Source: an uncultured Bacteroidota bacterium | GTDB lineage: Bacteria > Bacteroidota > Bacteroidia > Bacteroidales > P3 | NCBI GenBank assembly: GCA_902796265.1 | Contig: CADBOG010000149.1 | Span: forward strand, 1-35,084 | Reading direction: 5' to 3' | DNA: 35,084 bases | Shown here: positions 25,529 to 34,900 of the stretch, in pieces | Position numbering within the stretch: the first letter of the stretch is position 1 | Layout: each line of letters begins with the position of its first letter | Notes under the pieces: model-generated | The model's database searches: none | The model's input: the letters and a program-made list of their open reading frames with translations, nothing else | What the model was told of the DNA's origin: nothing | Translations under genes and position numbers: made by a program

Positions 25529-28261
25529 ATGTCGAGAGAACAGGATTACAATACTTTTCGTAAGATGTTCCCCGAGTTCATCTACGAGGGTTATACATAC
25601 GATGTGCAACCAGATGGGTTGCACATCGCTTTTTCATTCATTATGGTGGGCGAAGACTCTGCTCAATCGCTTGAGTTCAAACCTGCAGCTTTCTTTCCGT
25701 CGCGACCTTTCCTTCATCCAGAGAATTTGTCAGCCGACACCTTGGAAATTTTGGTGTTCAATATCGGCATGATAGAGCTTATCAGTTACTGGAAATGCTA
25801 TTGCCCTCCGACGGTAACTGTCAAGCCTTTCCGCTTGGATGAGAGACAGGTGGCCTTCTGGAAGAAGCTCTATTATAATGGATTGGGTGAGTTCTTCTAC
25901 ACCAATGGCATTGATGCCACAGAGGAGGATTTCATGCAGATTCGCTTCGATGGGGCGAAGAGGGAGTATTCTTGTATCTCGGATGACATGATGTTGCAAG
26001 TAGATGATTCCATTGATTCTCACATTGTTCCAATTGGAGGAGGAAAGGACTCTGTGGTGACTTTGGAGCTACTGGGTACCCAATCGAAAAGGCCGTTGCC
26101 ATTGATTATGAATCCTCGTGGCGCTACGGTCTCTTGCATTGAAAGGGCGGGATATACGCTTGATGACGTTATAGTTATCAAACGCACTATACATCCTCGC
26201 TTACTCGAAGAGAATAAGAAAGGGGCACTCAACGGGCATACACCTTTCAGCGCGATGCTGGCTTTCTATACGCTGCTTGCATCGGCAATGAATGGCTGTC
26301 GTCCTCGTATCGCATTGTCGAATGAGAACAGTGCCAACGAAAGCACTGTCGTTGGACTAAAAGTAAATCATCAGTATTCTAAGAGTGTCGAGTTTGAAGA
26401 CGATTTCCGCTCTTATGTCAAGGATTATCTATCCCCTAAGTTTGATTATTACAGTTTCCTGCGACCTCTCAGCGAGTTGCAGATAGCTATGCTTTTTGCC
26501 CGATATGGGCAGTATCACGATGTGTTTCGCAGCTGCAATGCTGGCAGCAAAGAGGATATTTGGTGCGGACATTGTGCCAAGTGCCTCTTTGCATATATCA
26601 TCCTTTCACCCTTTATTGAACCCGAGCGATTGACTCAGATGTTCGGCAAAAACATGCTTGACGACAATACATTGCAGCATGAATTTGACCAATTGCGAGG
26701 AGTGGCAGAAACAAAGCCTTTCGAATGTGTAGGCACAGTTGATGAAGTCAATAGTGCGTTGGCGATGACTCTTGCCCGATGGTATCCCAACGAAAGGCCA
26801 GCTTTGTTGCAAGGCTATGAACCGCAGGAGGTTGTGACAAGTCTTGATGAGTTGAATCGGAGGAACAACTTGCCTGTAGGTGAATACGATATTGTAGAAA
26901 AAGGTGTGATGGGAAATGCAAGTGATAACAACGCATTTTTCCCATATAGATACAGAGAACTCTTTAATCAGCTGGCATTTAAGAAAATATTGATTGCAGG
27001 CTATGGCCGTGAAGGACAAAGTAGTGAGAGACTCTTGAATATGCTTTTTCCAAGAGGCAAGAACTACGACATCGCCCATAATGACGATGAAATCCGTGCT
27101 TTGCTTTCTGACAATCATTACGACTTGATTCTCAAGTCGCCAGGCATTCCGACATTCTTTTTCGATGGTTTGTGTGATGAGGAAACCATAAGTTCGCAGA
27201 CCGATATCTTTTTGCGTGTCTCTGGTGACTGCACGATAGGCGTTACGGGCACAAAAGGAAAATCGACGACAGCCACATTGATACATCATATTCTCAGTCA
27301 GAGTTCTGTCGGCACTTCTCGTCGCTACATGCTTGCCGGCAATATTGGAATACCGCTGTTCGACATCATACCTGAAATAGATTCCGACACGACTGTCGTT
27401 GCCGAGCTTTCATGCCATCAGTTGGAGAATATCCATCAAGCGCCTCATATCTCTGTTCTGCTCAACCTTTATCAGGAACATCTTGACCACTATCGCAATT
27501 ACGAAGGATATAAGATGGCAAAGATGCAGATTGCTTTGCGTCAGTCGAAGAACGATTATTTCATCTATTGCAGTGATAGTGAGGATTTGTGCGAAATGGT
27601 TGATAAGCATAAAGATGAGTTGCGTCAGACGGTAAAAGTATATTCACTTGAGGAGGCAAAAAGGAGTTCCCTCGCCACTGTTTCCTCTCCGCTACCTGGC
27701 GACCACAACCTGTCGAACACATACGCAGTCCAGTGGGTGACAAGTCTGTTGGGCGTCAGCAATACACAGTTTGTGGAGTCGCTCAAGGGCTTCAAGGGGT
27801 TGGAGCATAGGTTGGAGAAGGTGGCTGAGAAGGGCGGCATTATATATTATAATGATTCTATATCTACTATACCTCAGACGACCATAGCTGCCATCGAGGC
27901 ACTAAAGAAAGTGCATGCACTTATCCTCGGGGGATTCGATAGAGGTATCGACTATGCTCCGCTTGTAGAGTATCTTGAATGCAGTGAGTTGGGTAAGAAA
28001 ATCAACTGCATTGTCCTTTTCGGCAGTGCTGGAAAGAGAATCTTGGAACTTGTCAATGGTTATCATCCTCATCTGTTGCGTAGCTATATGACACATTTCG
28101 AGAGCGATTATAGCATGGAAGAGGCTGTGGCTTTTGTTGTCGAGCATGCAAGACCCAACGGTATATGCCTGCTTTCGCCAGCAGCATCGAGTTATGACCA
28201 CTACAAGAATTTTGAAGAGAGGGGAAGGGATTACAAGAGAGTTGTTGAAATGTTGAATTGA
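25529..28261 (+). CDS. MurL-like epimerase fused to MurD2-like UDP-MurNAc-L-Ala--L-Glu ligase
   Basis: The product has 910 residues; I use ATG 25529 because the longer frame would overlap the previous gene. Residues 1 to about 440 match MurL (UDP-MurNAc-L-Ala-L-Glu epimerase): a PP-loop-like GGGKDS at 170-175, SNENSANEST and a C-x-x-C-x-x-C cluster at 346-352 (CGHCAKC). Residues about 483-910 are a full Mur ligase: KKILIAGYGREG, ATP loop GTKGKS (574-579), LYQEHLDHYRNYEGYKMAK with the lysine usually carbamylated, LPGDHNLSN, GLEHRLE and LLSPAASSYDHYKNFEERG. At 775-782 it reads NDSISTIP where classical MurD has NDSKATN. In Xanthomonas MurD2 adds L-Glu and MurL epimerises it to D-Glu; here both activities appear to be joined. 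Substrate is inferred, not shown. Confidence 0.85.
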   Translation: MSREQDYNTFRKMFPEFIYEGYTYDVQPDGLHIAFSFIMVGEDSAQSLEFKPAAFFPSRPFLHPENLSADTLEILVFNIGMIELISYWKCYCPPTVTVKPFRLDERQVAFWKKLYYNGLGEFFYTNGIDATEEDFMQIRFDGAKREYSCISDDMMLQVDDSIDSHIVPIGGGKDSVVTLELLGTQSKRPLPLIMNPRGATVSCIERAGYTLDDVIVIKRTIHPRLLEENKKGALNGHTPFSAMLAFYTLLASAMNGCRPRIALSNENSANESTVVGLKVNHQYSKSVEFEDDFRSYVKDYLSPKFDYYSFLRPLSELQIAMLFARYGQYHDVFRSCNAGSKEDIWCGHCAKCLFAYIILSPFIEPERLTQMFGKNMLDDNTLQHEFDQLRGVAETKPFECVGTVDEVNSALAMTLARWYPNERPALLQGYEPQEVVTSLDELNRRNNLPVGEYDIVEKGVMGNASDNNAFFPYRYRELFNQLAFKKILIAGYGREGQSSERLLNMLFPRGKNYDIAHNDDEIRALLSDNHYDLILKSPGIPTFFFDGLCDEETISSQTDIFLRVSGDCTIGVTGTKGKSTTATLIHHILSQSSVGTSRRYMLAGNIGIPLFDIIPEIDSDTTVVAELSCHQLENIHQAPHISVLLNLYQEHLDHYRNYEGYKMAKMQIALRQSKNDYFIYCSDSEDLCEMVDKHKDELRQTVKVYSLEEAKRSSLATVSSPLPGDHNLSNTYAVQWVTSLLGVSNTQFVESLKGFKGLEHRLEKVAEKGGIIYYNDSISTIPQTTIAAIEALKKVHALILGGFDRGIDYAPLVEYLECSELGKKINCIVLFGSAGKRILELVNGYHPHLLRSYMTHFESDYSMEEAVAFVVEHARPNGICLLSPAASSYDHYKNFEERGRDYKRVVEMLN

Positions 28262-28267
28262 ATAATT

Positions 28268-29332
28268 ATGACAATAACAGAAATACGACATACGCTGCAT
28301 AATAATCCTGGCATCTCGGGTAATGAGCTGTTTGCACATGACCTCATCGTGAGGGAGTTGCAGGCACTGAAGCCTGATGTCATTCATGACCATGTGGGCG
28401 GATTCGGTGTTGTGGCCTTATGGCGTTCCCGTGAGGAGAAGGCAACGACGTTGGCTTTCAGAGCAGATATCGACGCATTGCCTTCTGGCCACCGCTGCGG
28501 TCATGACGGCCATACTGCCATCCTGTTGAGATTTGCCCAGATGGTTAGTGAGGACAAGGACCGCAGACATAATATAGTGCTGGTCTTCCAACCGGAGGAG
28601 GAGACAGGCAAGGGAGCGAAGAAGATTATGGAGAGTGGAATCCTTCAGAAAATCGGTGTTGACGCAATATTCGGCCTGCACAATTTGCCGGGATATGATA
28701 AGAGTACCGTCGTATTGTCGCGCGGCACTTTCTCTATGGCCTCGTGTGGCGTCATCTACAAATTGATAGGTCGACAGACGCATGCCTCTACACCAGAGAT
28801 GGGTTTGAATCCAGGATTGGCTGCGGCAGAGATTATCCAGCGTTTTGATTCCTTGAACAATATGGAACCAAGCAAGTTCCGTATGTCGACGCTGATTTGT
28901 TGCAATGTAGGGGAGAGAGCTTTTGGCACATCGGCTGGAAAGGGTGAGGTTATGTTCACGCTTCGCACCATGACCAATGACGGTATGTCAACACTGATGC
29001 AGGCAGCCGACGACATTGTCAACGAGGTGTCTCGCAAGTATTGCTTGGGACTTGAAAAACAGGTGTGCGAGCCTTTCCGCGCTCTCGAGAACAACCCTGA
29101 GCTTGTCGACGAAATGAAGGCAATATTCTCTAGAGACTATACGGTTATGGAACTAGAGAAACCATTCCGTTGGTCGGAGGATTTTGCTGAGTATCTCACC
29201 GAATTCCGTGGAGCCTTTTTCGGTCTTGGAAGTGGAAAGGAACAACCCGAATTGCACCATCCCAATTATGATTTCCCCGACGATATAATCGAAACAGGAG
29301 CAAATTGTTTTCAACTAATAATGAATAATTAG
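28268..29332 (+). CDS. M20-family amidohydrolase (M20D, hippurate hydrolase-like)
   Basis: The product has 354 residues, cytosolic, with no signal peptide. It shows the metal-dependent M20D pattern: FRADIDALP, the metal-binding CGHDGH, QPEEETGKGAKKIMESG with the catalytic Glu, FGLHNLPG and the lid-domain start GRQTHASTPEMGLNP, then a C-terminal HHPNYDFPDD. Family members remove acyl groups from amino acids or cleave small amides. The segment between DALP and CGHDGH is only four residues, much shorter than the about 20 in typical members, so the active-site entrance may be altered. It starts 6 nt after the MurL-MurD fusion gene; a role on a peptidoglycan-related amide is possible but unproven. 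Confidence 0.9.
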   Translation: MTITEIRHTLHNNPGISGNELFAHDLIVRELQALKPDVIHDHVGGFGVVALWRSREEKATTLAFRADIDALPSGHRCGHDGHTAILLRFAQMVSEDKDRRHNIVLVFQPEEETGKGAKKIMESGILQKIGVDAIFGLHNLPGYDKSTVVLSRGTFSMASCGVIYKLIGRQTHASTPEMGLNPGLAAAEIIQRFDSLNNMEPSKFRMSTLICCNVGERAFGTSAGKGEVMFTLRTMTNDGMSTLMQAADDIVNEVSRKYCLGLEKQVCEPFRALENNPELVDEMKAIFSRDYTVMELEKPFRWSEDFAEYLTEFRGAFFGLGSGKEQPELHHPNYDFPDDIIETGANCFQLIMNN

Positions 29333-29340
29333 TTTGAACC

Positions 29341-29361
29341 ATAAACTATAAACTATAAATT
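29341..29361. repeat. Three ATAAACT heptanucleotide units
   Basis: ATAAACT, ATAAACT and ATAAATT follow one another directly after the amidohydrolase gene; a degenerate fourth unit (TTAAACA) follows. This is a different 7-mer from the one 25 nt further on. Confidence 0.75.
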
Positions 29362-29386
29362 TTAAACATTAATCCCTAGTCCATCA

Positions 29387-29421
29387 CCTAAAACCTGAAA
29401 CCTGAAACTTGAAACTTGAAC
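29387..29421. repeat. Five CCTGAAA-type heptanucleotide units
   Basis: CCTAAAA, CCTGAAA, CCTGAAA, CTTGAAA and CTTGAAC are in continuous 7-nt phase. CCTGAAAC is the reverse complement of the GTTTCAGG units at 2-124, so the same repeat family occurs at both ends of the window in opposite orientation. Confidence 0.9.
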
Positions 29422-29588
29422 ATTGCGCAAGGCGAGAGGTGAGAAAGCTCGCTTTCTATCCCGAGCTAAAGCAATGTCAGCGAAGCTAAACCTGAAACCT
29501 GAAACCTGTGCCGTTAGGCTGCGAGCACCTCTGAATTAATTAAATGCAGCGAGCAAACCTGAAACTATTAACTTTACCCCTTAGATAA
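29422..29588. other. Intergenic region with hairpins and further repeat units
   Basis: No gene is seen here. It contains a perfect hairpin AGAAAGC-TC-GCTTTCT (29442-29457), two more CCTGAAA units (29491-29504) and a single one at 29558-29564, 24 nt before the C69 peptidase start. GCTGC (29519-29523) and GCAGC (29546-29550) form a weaker inverted repeat around an AATTAATT core. GCGAGC-type words recur here and near the right end of the window (35040-35084), suggesting a dispersed intergenic element. Confidence 0.6.
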
Positions 29589-31214
29589 ATGAAAAGATTT
29601 CTATTTTTTCTCGTATTGAGTTTTTGCGTCACCATAGTGACTGCTCAAGAGGATTTGTATAATTCACAGATTGTCGACGGACAGTCATGTACGTCGATTA
29701 TGGTTGGCAAGAAGGCGTCGACAGATGGCTCTGTCATCACATCTCACACATGCGACGGCCGTTACCGCACATGGATGACCATGGAGCCTGCTCGCGACTA
29801 CCGCGCTGGTGACGTGCATGTTGTCCGCAAGGGTACCATGCATACTGCTTATCGCGACGACACCACAGGTGTGAAAGTTGTCGGCACCATTCCTCAGGTG
29901 AAGCACACCTACGCTTATCTCAATGCCGCCTATCCCTGCTTGAACGAGAAGCAGTTGGCTATTGGAGAGACCACTTTCGGCGGCCCCGATACTCTGCGTA
30001 ATCCTAACGGCATGTTCCTTATCGAAGAACTTGAGCGAGTGGCTCTTATGCGTTGCGACAATGCTCGCGATGCCATCCGTCTTATAGCTCGTCTCATCAA
30101 GGAGTATGGCTATGGTGATGGTGGCGAGTGCATAACCATTGCCGATCGCAAAGAGGTGTGGCAGATGGAGATTATCGGTGCTGGTCGCGATGTTATCGGT
30201 GGCGTCTGGGCTGCCCAACGCATACCCGACGACCATGTGGCAGTGAGCTGCAACATACCTCACATCGGCAAGTTGCAACGCGAGAACAGCGACTATTTCA
30301 TGTGTTCAGATAATATAGAGCAAGTGGCTCGCAAGTATGGCTTGTGGGATGGCAAGGGCGAGTTTGTCTTCTGGAAAGCTTTCAATGCCTCGTATGCCAA
30401 TAGCAAGAATTACCGCGAGCGTGACTATTTCCTCCTCAGTTCGCTGGCTCCGTCGCTGGGCCTCAATATGGATATGGATGAGATGCCATTCTCGGTGAAA
30501 CCGGAACAACTAGTAGACGTTACAGATGTTATGGCACTGCTGCGTTCTACATACGAGGGTACCGACCTCGACATGTGCCGCAACATAAAGACTACCGTCA
30601 ACCGTCGCCTGAAAGACGGCACTGTTGTTAAAGATACCATTATCAGTCCATTGGCTAACCCCTGGATGGGCAGCAATATGCAAGGAACTCTGAATATGCA
30701 GAATCCAGGTGCTGTGACTTTCCGTCGCACAGTTAGTGTCGCATGGTGCTCGTATAGCTTTGTGGCACAGCTGCGTGACTGGCTTCCCGACGAGGTTGGC
30801 GGCATTGCATGGGTGTCTGTCGACAATCCTGGCCAAAGTCCTAGAATCCCTGTTTTCTGTGGCAACAGCCGTCTTCCGAAAGCTTTTGACATCTGCGGTC
30901 AGAAAGAATATAACGAAAATGCAGTCCTTTGGCAGTACCGCAAGGCCAACAAGTTGGCTACCGTTGCTTGGCAGCGTACTAAGGAGGGAATGATGAAGGA
31001 GGTCCTGAATCAGGAGCAGAAAGCCATAAAGGGTCTTGCCGCCTTGGAGCGTAGCGTGAAGTTGGAAAAAGGAAAGGAGAGCGAGGACTATAATCCTAAA
31101 GCACAGATTTCGAATCTTCTGAACGACTATACCTATAAGGTCTACGATGCAACAGCGGCAAGCTGGAAGGAACTGGAAGCCAAGTATTGGCAAATGTTCG
31201 GTATGGGATTCTAA
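29589..31214 (+). CDS. Secreted C69-family dipeptidase
   Basis: The product has 541 residues, with a signal peptide ending near residue 20 (SFCVTIVTAQ). The N-terminal nucleophile hydrolase motif is clear: Cys34 in SCTSIMVGKKASTDGSVITSHTCDG, as in PepD-type C69 dipeptidases, where this Cys becomes the N-terminus after self-processing. Further family blocks are ANGMF-like NPNGMFLIEELERVALMRC, GDGGECITIADRKEVWQMEIIG and RIPDDHVAVSCN. Enzymes of this family hydrolyse a broad range of dipeptides in the periplasm, which suits an amino-acid-fermenting anaerobe. folE starts 13 nt downstream. Confidence 0.94.
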   Translation: MKRFLFFLVLSFCVTIVTAQEDLYNSQIVDGQSCTSIMVGKKASTDGSVITSHTCDGRYRTWMTMEPARDYRAGDVHVVRKGTMHTAYRDDTTGVKVVGTIPQVKHTYAYLNAAYPCLNEKQLAIGETTFGGPDTLRNPNGMFLIEELERVALMRCDNARDAIRLIARLIKEYGYGDGGECITIADRKEVWQMEIIGAGRDVIGGVWAAQRIPDDHVAVSCNIPHIGKLQRENSDYFMCSDNIEQVARKYGLWDGKGEFVFWKAFNASYANSKNYRERDYFLLSSLAPSLGLNMDMDEMPFSVKPEQLVDVTDVMALLRSTYEGTDLDMCRNIKTTVNRRLKDGTVVKDTIISPLANPWMGSNMQGTLNMQNPGAVTFRRTVSVAWCSYSFVAQLRDWLPDEVGGIAWVSVDNPGQSPRIPVFCGNSRLPKAFDICGQKEYNENAVLWQYRKANKLATVAWQRTKEGMMKEVLNQEQKAIKGLAALERSVKLEKGKESEDYNPKAQISNLLNDYTYKVYDATAASWKELEAKYWQMFGMGF

Positions 31215-31227
31215 TCAGACATAAAAA

Positions 31228-31833
31228 ATGGAAAAAGGATATCTTAAAATAGACAAATATGACGAGGAATGCGTCGCTGAGTTGGCGAAGCATTACAAAG
31301 AGATAATAAGACTTCTGGGTGAGGACCCGAGCCGCGAGGGACTTCTCAAGTCGCCCGAGCGTGTGGCAAAGGCTATGCTATACTTCACCAATGGCTATGA
31401 CCTTGACCCGGAAGAGATTCTGCGTTCCGCAATGTTCCACGAGGATTACAAGCAGATGGTTGTGGTGAAGGATATCGAGCTTTACTCCCTCTGCGAGCAC
31501 CACATGGTCCCGTTTGTCGGCAAGGCGCATGTGGCTTATATCCCCAACGGCACTATTGTGGGTCTCTCAAAGATACCACGTATAGTAGATGCTTATGCAC
31601 GTCGCCTACAGGTGCAGGAACGACTCACTAAGCAGATAAAAGACTGTATACAAAACACTCTGCAACCTTTGGGCGTTGCCGTTGTCATCGAGGCGCAGCA
31701 CATGTGCATGTCGATGCGCGGTGTGCAGAAGCAGAACAGCGTGACAACGACCTCCGATTTTACAGGAGCCTTCATGAAGGACCCAAAGACCCGCGAGGAG
31801 TTTATGCATATTATTGGCGTCGACCTTCATTAG
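31228..31833 (+). CDS. folE: GTP cyclohydrolase I
   Basis: FolE (201 residues) converts GTP to dihydroneopterin triphosphate, the first step of folate synthesis. The zinc and active-site residues are all present: [11 protein letters not shown], then [24 protein letters not shown] and the second cysteine in HMCMSMRG followed by [11 protein letters not shown] near the C-terminus. The N-terminal [18 protein letters not shown] is standard. Length is normal for the type IA enzyme. It is probably cotranscribed with the C69 peptidase; the transcript can end at the hairpin at 31880-31907. Confidence 0.97.
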   Translation: MEKGYLKIDKYDEECVAELAKHYKEIIRLLGEDPSREGLLKSPERVAKAMLYFTNGYDLDPEEILRSAMFHEDYKQMVVVKDIELYSLCEHHMVPFVGKAHVAYIPNGTIVGLSKIPRIVDAYARRLQVQERLTKQIKDCIQNTLQPLGVAVVIEAQHMCMSMRGVQKQNSVTTTSDFTGAFMKDPKTREEFMHIIGVDLH

Positions 31834-31876
31834 TCTGACTACACGTGCGTGTCTAGTCTGACTACGTGTGCGTGTC
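31831..31876. repeat. Tandem 23-bp repeat starting at the folE stop codon
   Basis: Two 23-nt units (31831-31853, 31854-31876) differ only at two adjacent bases (AC versus GT). Each contains the inverted words AGTC-T-GACT and a CGTGT arm. The first unit begins with the TAG stop codon of folE. Confidence 0.85.
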
Positions 31877-31879
31877 TAG

Positions 31880-31907
31880 AAAAAAGTTCACATTCGTCAA
31901 CTTTTTT
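31880..31907 (+). terminator. AT-rich hairpin terminator after folE
   Basis: AAAAAAGTT (31880-31888) and AACTTTTTT (31899-31907) form a perfect 9-bp stem with a 10-nt loop, ending in a T-run. The stem has only one G-C pair, so termination strength is uncertain; it could act in both directions. Confidence 0.55.
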
Positions 31908-31924
31908 ACACGTTAAGGTACACT

Positions 31925-31957
31925 ATAGGGGTAAAAAAGCAACCTGATACCCCCTAT
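31925..31957 (+). promoter_or_regulatory. Hairpin that pairs with the start codon of the surface-protein gene
   Basis: ATAGGGGTA (31925-31933) can pair with TACCCCCTAT (31948-31957), forming 9 base pairs with one bulged C and a 14-nt loop. The 3' arm includes A and T of the ATG at 31956-31958, so the folded mRNA would hide the start codon. This suggests translational control; no protein or ligand is implied. Confidence 0.45.
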
Positions 31958-34900
31958 GCGTCGACTTCTATTCATATTGGCTCTCATCCTACCCCTGTCA
32001 GCCCTTCCGCAATGCCAATCGCGTCCTATGATGGGCACGGACTTTTGGGTCACTTTCTGCTCTAATGCCAACAGGGGTGTAGGCGAATATTTTTTCTACG
32101 TTATTGCTCCGCGCCAATGTGTGGTCACCGTTGCTAATGGCTTTGACAACAATCCCATGCTTTTTAGTGTCGACACTGTTCCGGCAGAATCGCTTGTTTG
32201 CATCCCATTGCCTCATTATTTCGTCTTTCATGTCACTTCAACAGACAGTATCACTCTTTATGCATCCAATTTCACTGAGGCATCATGGGATATCACTACC
32301 GTTCTCCCCACTCATGCACTCCGAAAACACTATATCGTACAGACTTACTCCGACCATTCACTTCCTGACCGTGAACCCGAGTTCCGATTCATTACTACAG
32401 AGTTCCACAATCATGATACTATTATTATAAAGCATTACAACGAAGATGACGCCGGTTACAACCCAACGGTAACCACTCATGTGGGTTACAGAGAAAATCG
32501 ACCTTATACTCAACAGTATCATTGCTATGGTGGATGGTCGTTGTCTGGAACAGAACTCCATTCCGAATACCCCATCGCAGTCTTCCAAGGGAATGAGTGT
32601 GCCAGAGTCCCTTCTGGTTTTCCTGCCTGCGACCACCTTTATGAGCAGGCAATACCCATCGATTATTGGGGCACAGACTATCTGTTGGTCCCTACAGCCG
32701 AACGGGGCTACCGCCCAATTATCGGTTTCGATGCTGATTCCAACATCATATGGGGGGATATTTATTCTCCTGGCAATGGCGATATGGTTATGGTTACCTC
32801 TTCGGCCGACGACTGCATCCTTTGGCTTGATGGAACGCCTATTGATACCTTGCTCCGCGGCCAGACCGCTCAATTCTTCATTCCATCCGACACATGCAGA
32901 CGGTTGGTCGCTTCTCATCCTGTTGCCGCCTATCTATATCTCTGTGGTGGGAGCTTTAGCGGAGAATACGGTGACCCCGCAGTCGTTTTTGTGCCTCCTC
33001 TCGAACAGGGTGTCGCAACTTCATATTTCGCATCTATAAATACCAACCGGACCCGCTGTCACTTTGCCAATATTGTCGTTCATACCCGCGATGTTCCTTT
33101 CATGACGCTGGACAATGTCTCCATAGCAGGCGATTTCATCCCATTTGACACACTCTATTCCTATGCCCGTTTGAGTGTCGCTGGGGGAATGCACATCCTG
33201 GAGTGCACCAATGGGGCTCGGTTCGTGGCACATCTCTACGGACTGGGTGATGACGAAAGTTATGCCTATGTTGCCGGCATGTCGCTCAACGACCTGTCTC
33301 ACCTCTACGTCACGGGCAATGTCCGTCAACGCGTGGCCGATGGCGTTCGTGCCTGTATTGGAGATACACTCCTCTTTCAAATAACAACAACACTGCATGA
33401 TACCGTCACCCAGTGGTTTGTCGACAGGATGCCTTACCCGGGCAACCATACACTATCGTTTCCCTATATCTTTTATGGGTCGGGAACTCACCAAATCTCA
33501 GCCATTGTACATGGTCAGCAGTGCGACACCCTACGCACAAATGTCTATATCTCGCCCATGTATGCAGATACCATCTTCGCCTCATTCTGTCGTAAGGGCT
33601 CATACATCTGGCACGATTCGGTTATTACCGACTCGGGGTTTTATCGCTTCCTTACAACCGGCTCAATAGGTTGCGATAGTATAAGCCACCTTAACCTCTC
33701 AATAGCTGATACTTATACGATAGATTACTATGATTCAATCTGCGCCAATGCATCTTACTCATGGCAGGGACGCACTATTTCGGACGAAGGACTCTATGTC
33801 GACACTATCACATCTGCCGATGGCTGCGACACAATAACTAGTCTGCATCTATCCGTTATTCCACTCAATCAGGCCGTTATTTTTGATACCGCCTGTCTTT
33901 CAACAACATACTTTTGGAATGGCCATTCCTTCACAACAGAAGGAGTTTATATAGACACCGTCGCCTCGTCTAACGGTTGCGACTCCATAACCAATCTACA
34001 CCTCTATTTTATCCCGCTCAACCGGAGTGATATCTACGACACTGCCTGTCTCTCTACTCCTTACTCCTGGAATGGCCATTCTTTTACTTCCGAAGGCACC
34101 TATGTCGACACCATTGCCGCTAATGAAGGTTGCGACACAATAGCGACGCTACACCTCTCGGCAATTCATTCTCCCGATGTTACTATTGATGTCTTAAGCG
34201 ACTGCAACGGCTATTATCTGTATGCCAATACAGATGCACCCTTTTTTGAGTGGTCGTCGGAACCGTTCGATGCCCAGTTGGCAGGCCAGTCAACCAGTGC
34301 AAATATCAGGGTATCTCCCGACAGCACCTCAATCACCTATACCCTCATTGCAGATTACGACATAGACTATCTCTGCCCAGCATCTGAATCAGTCACTCTA
34401 ACACCCATACATCCCATTATTGCCGATTTCAGCGTTGTTCCATCGGTTCTCACCACTGACAATCTTGACTATCGTCTTGTCGATAAATCTATTGGAGCCA
34501 CATCGATTTCGTGGTTCGTCAACGGTGAATGGGTAGGGGACTCCTCACAATTGTCGCTTACTGCCGACCCTGTGTCCGACAGCCTTATTATCATGCTCGT
34601 CGCCACTAATGGTCTTTGCTCCGATACCGCATATTCCTCACTGCCAATACGTCGTGTGACACTTTGGGTGCCCAATGTGTTCACTCCCGGCAAGCAAACC
34701 AATCGTGTTTTCGCCCCGGTAGGAGAGGGGATTATCAGCGGAGAACTGTACATCTTCAATCGACAAGGACTTCTCGTTGCTTACCAGCCCGACTATCGTC
34801 AGGGTTGGGATGGCACCTACAATCCGCCGGTATCCAATCCCGGAACAGGCAATACCACTTACCTTTGTCCTCAGGCATCCTATGTCTGGCTCCTCATCTA

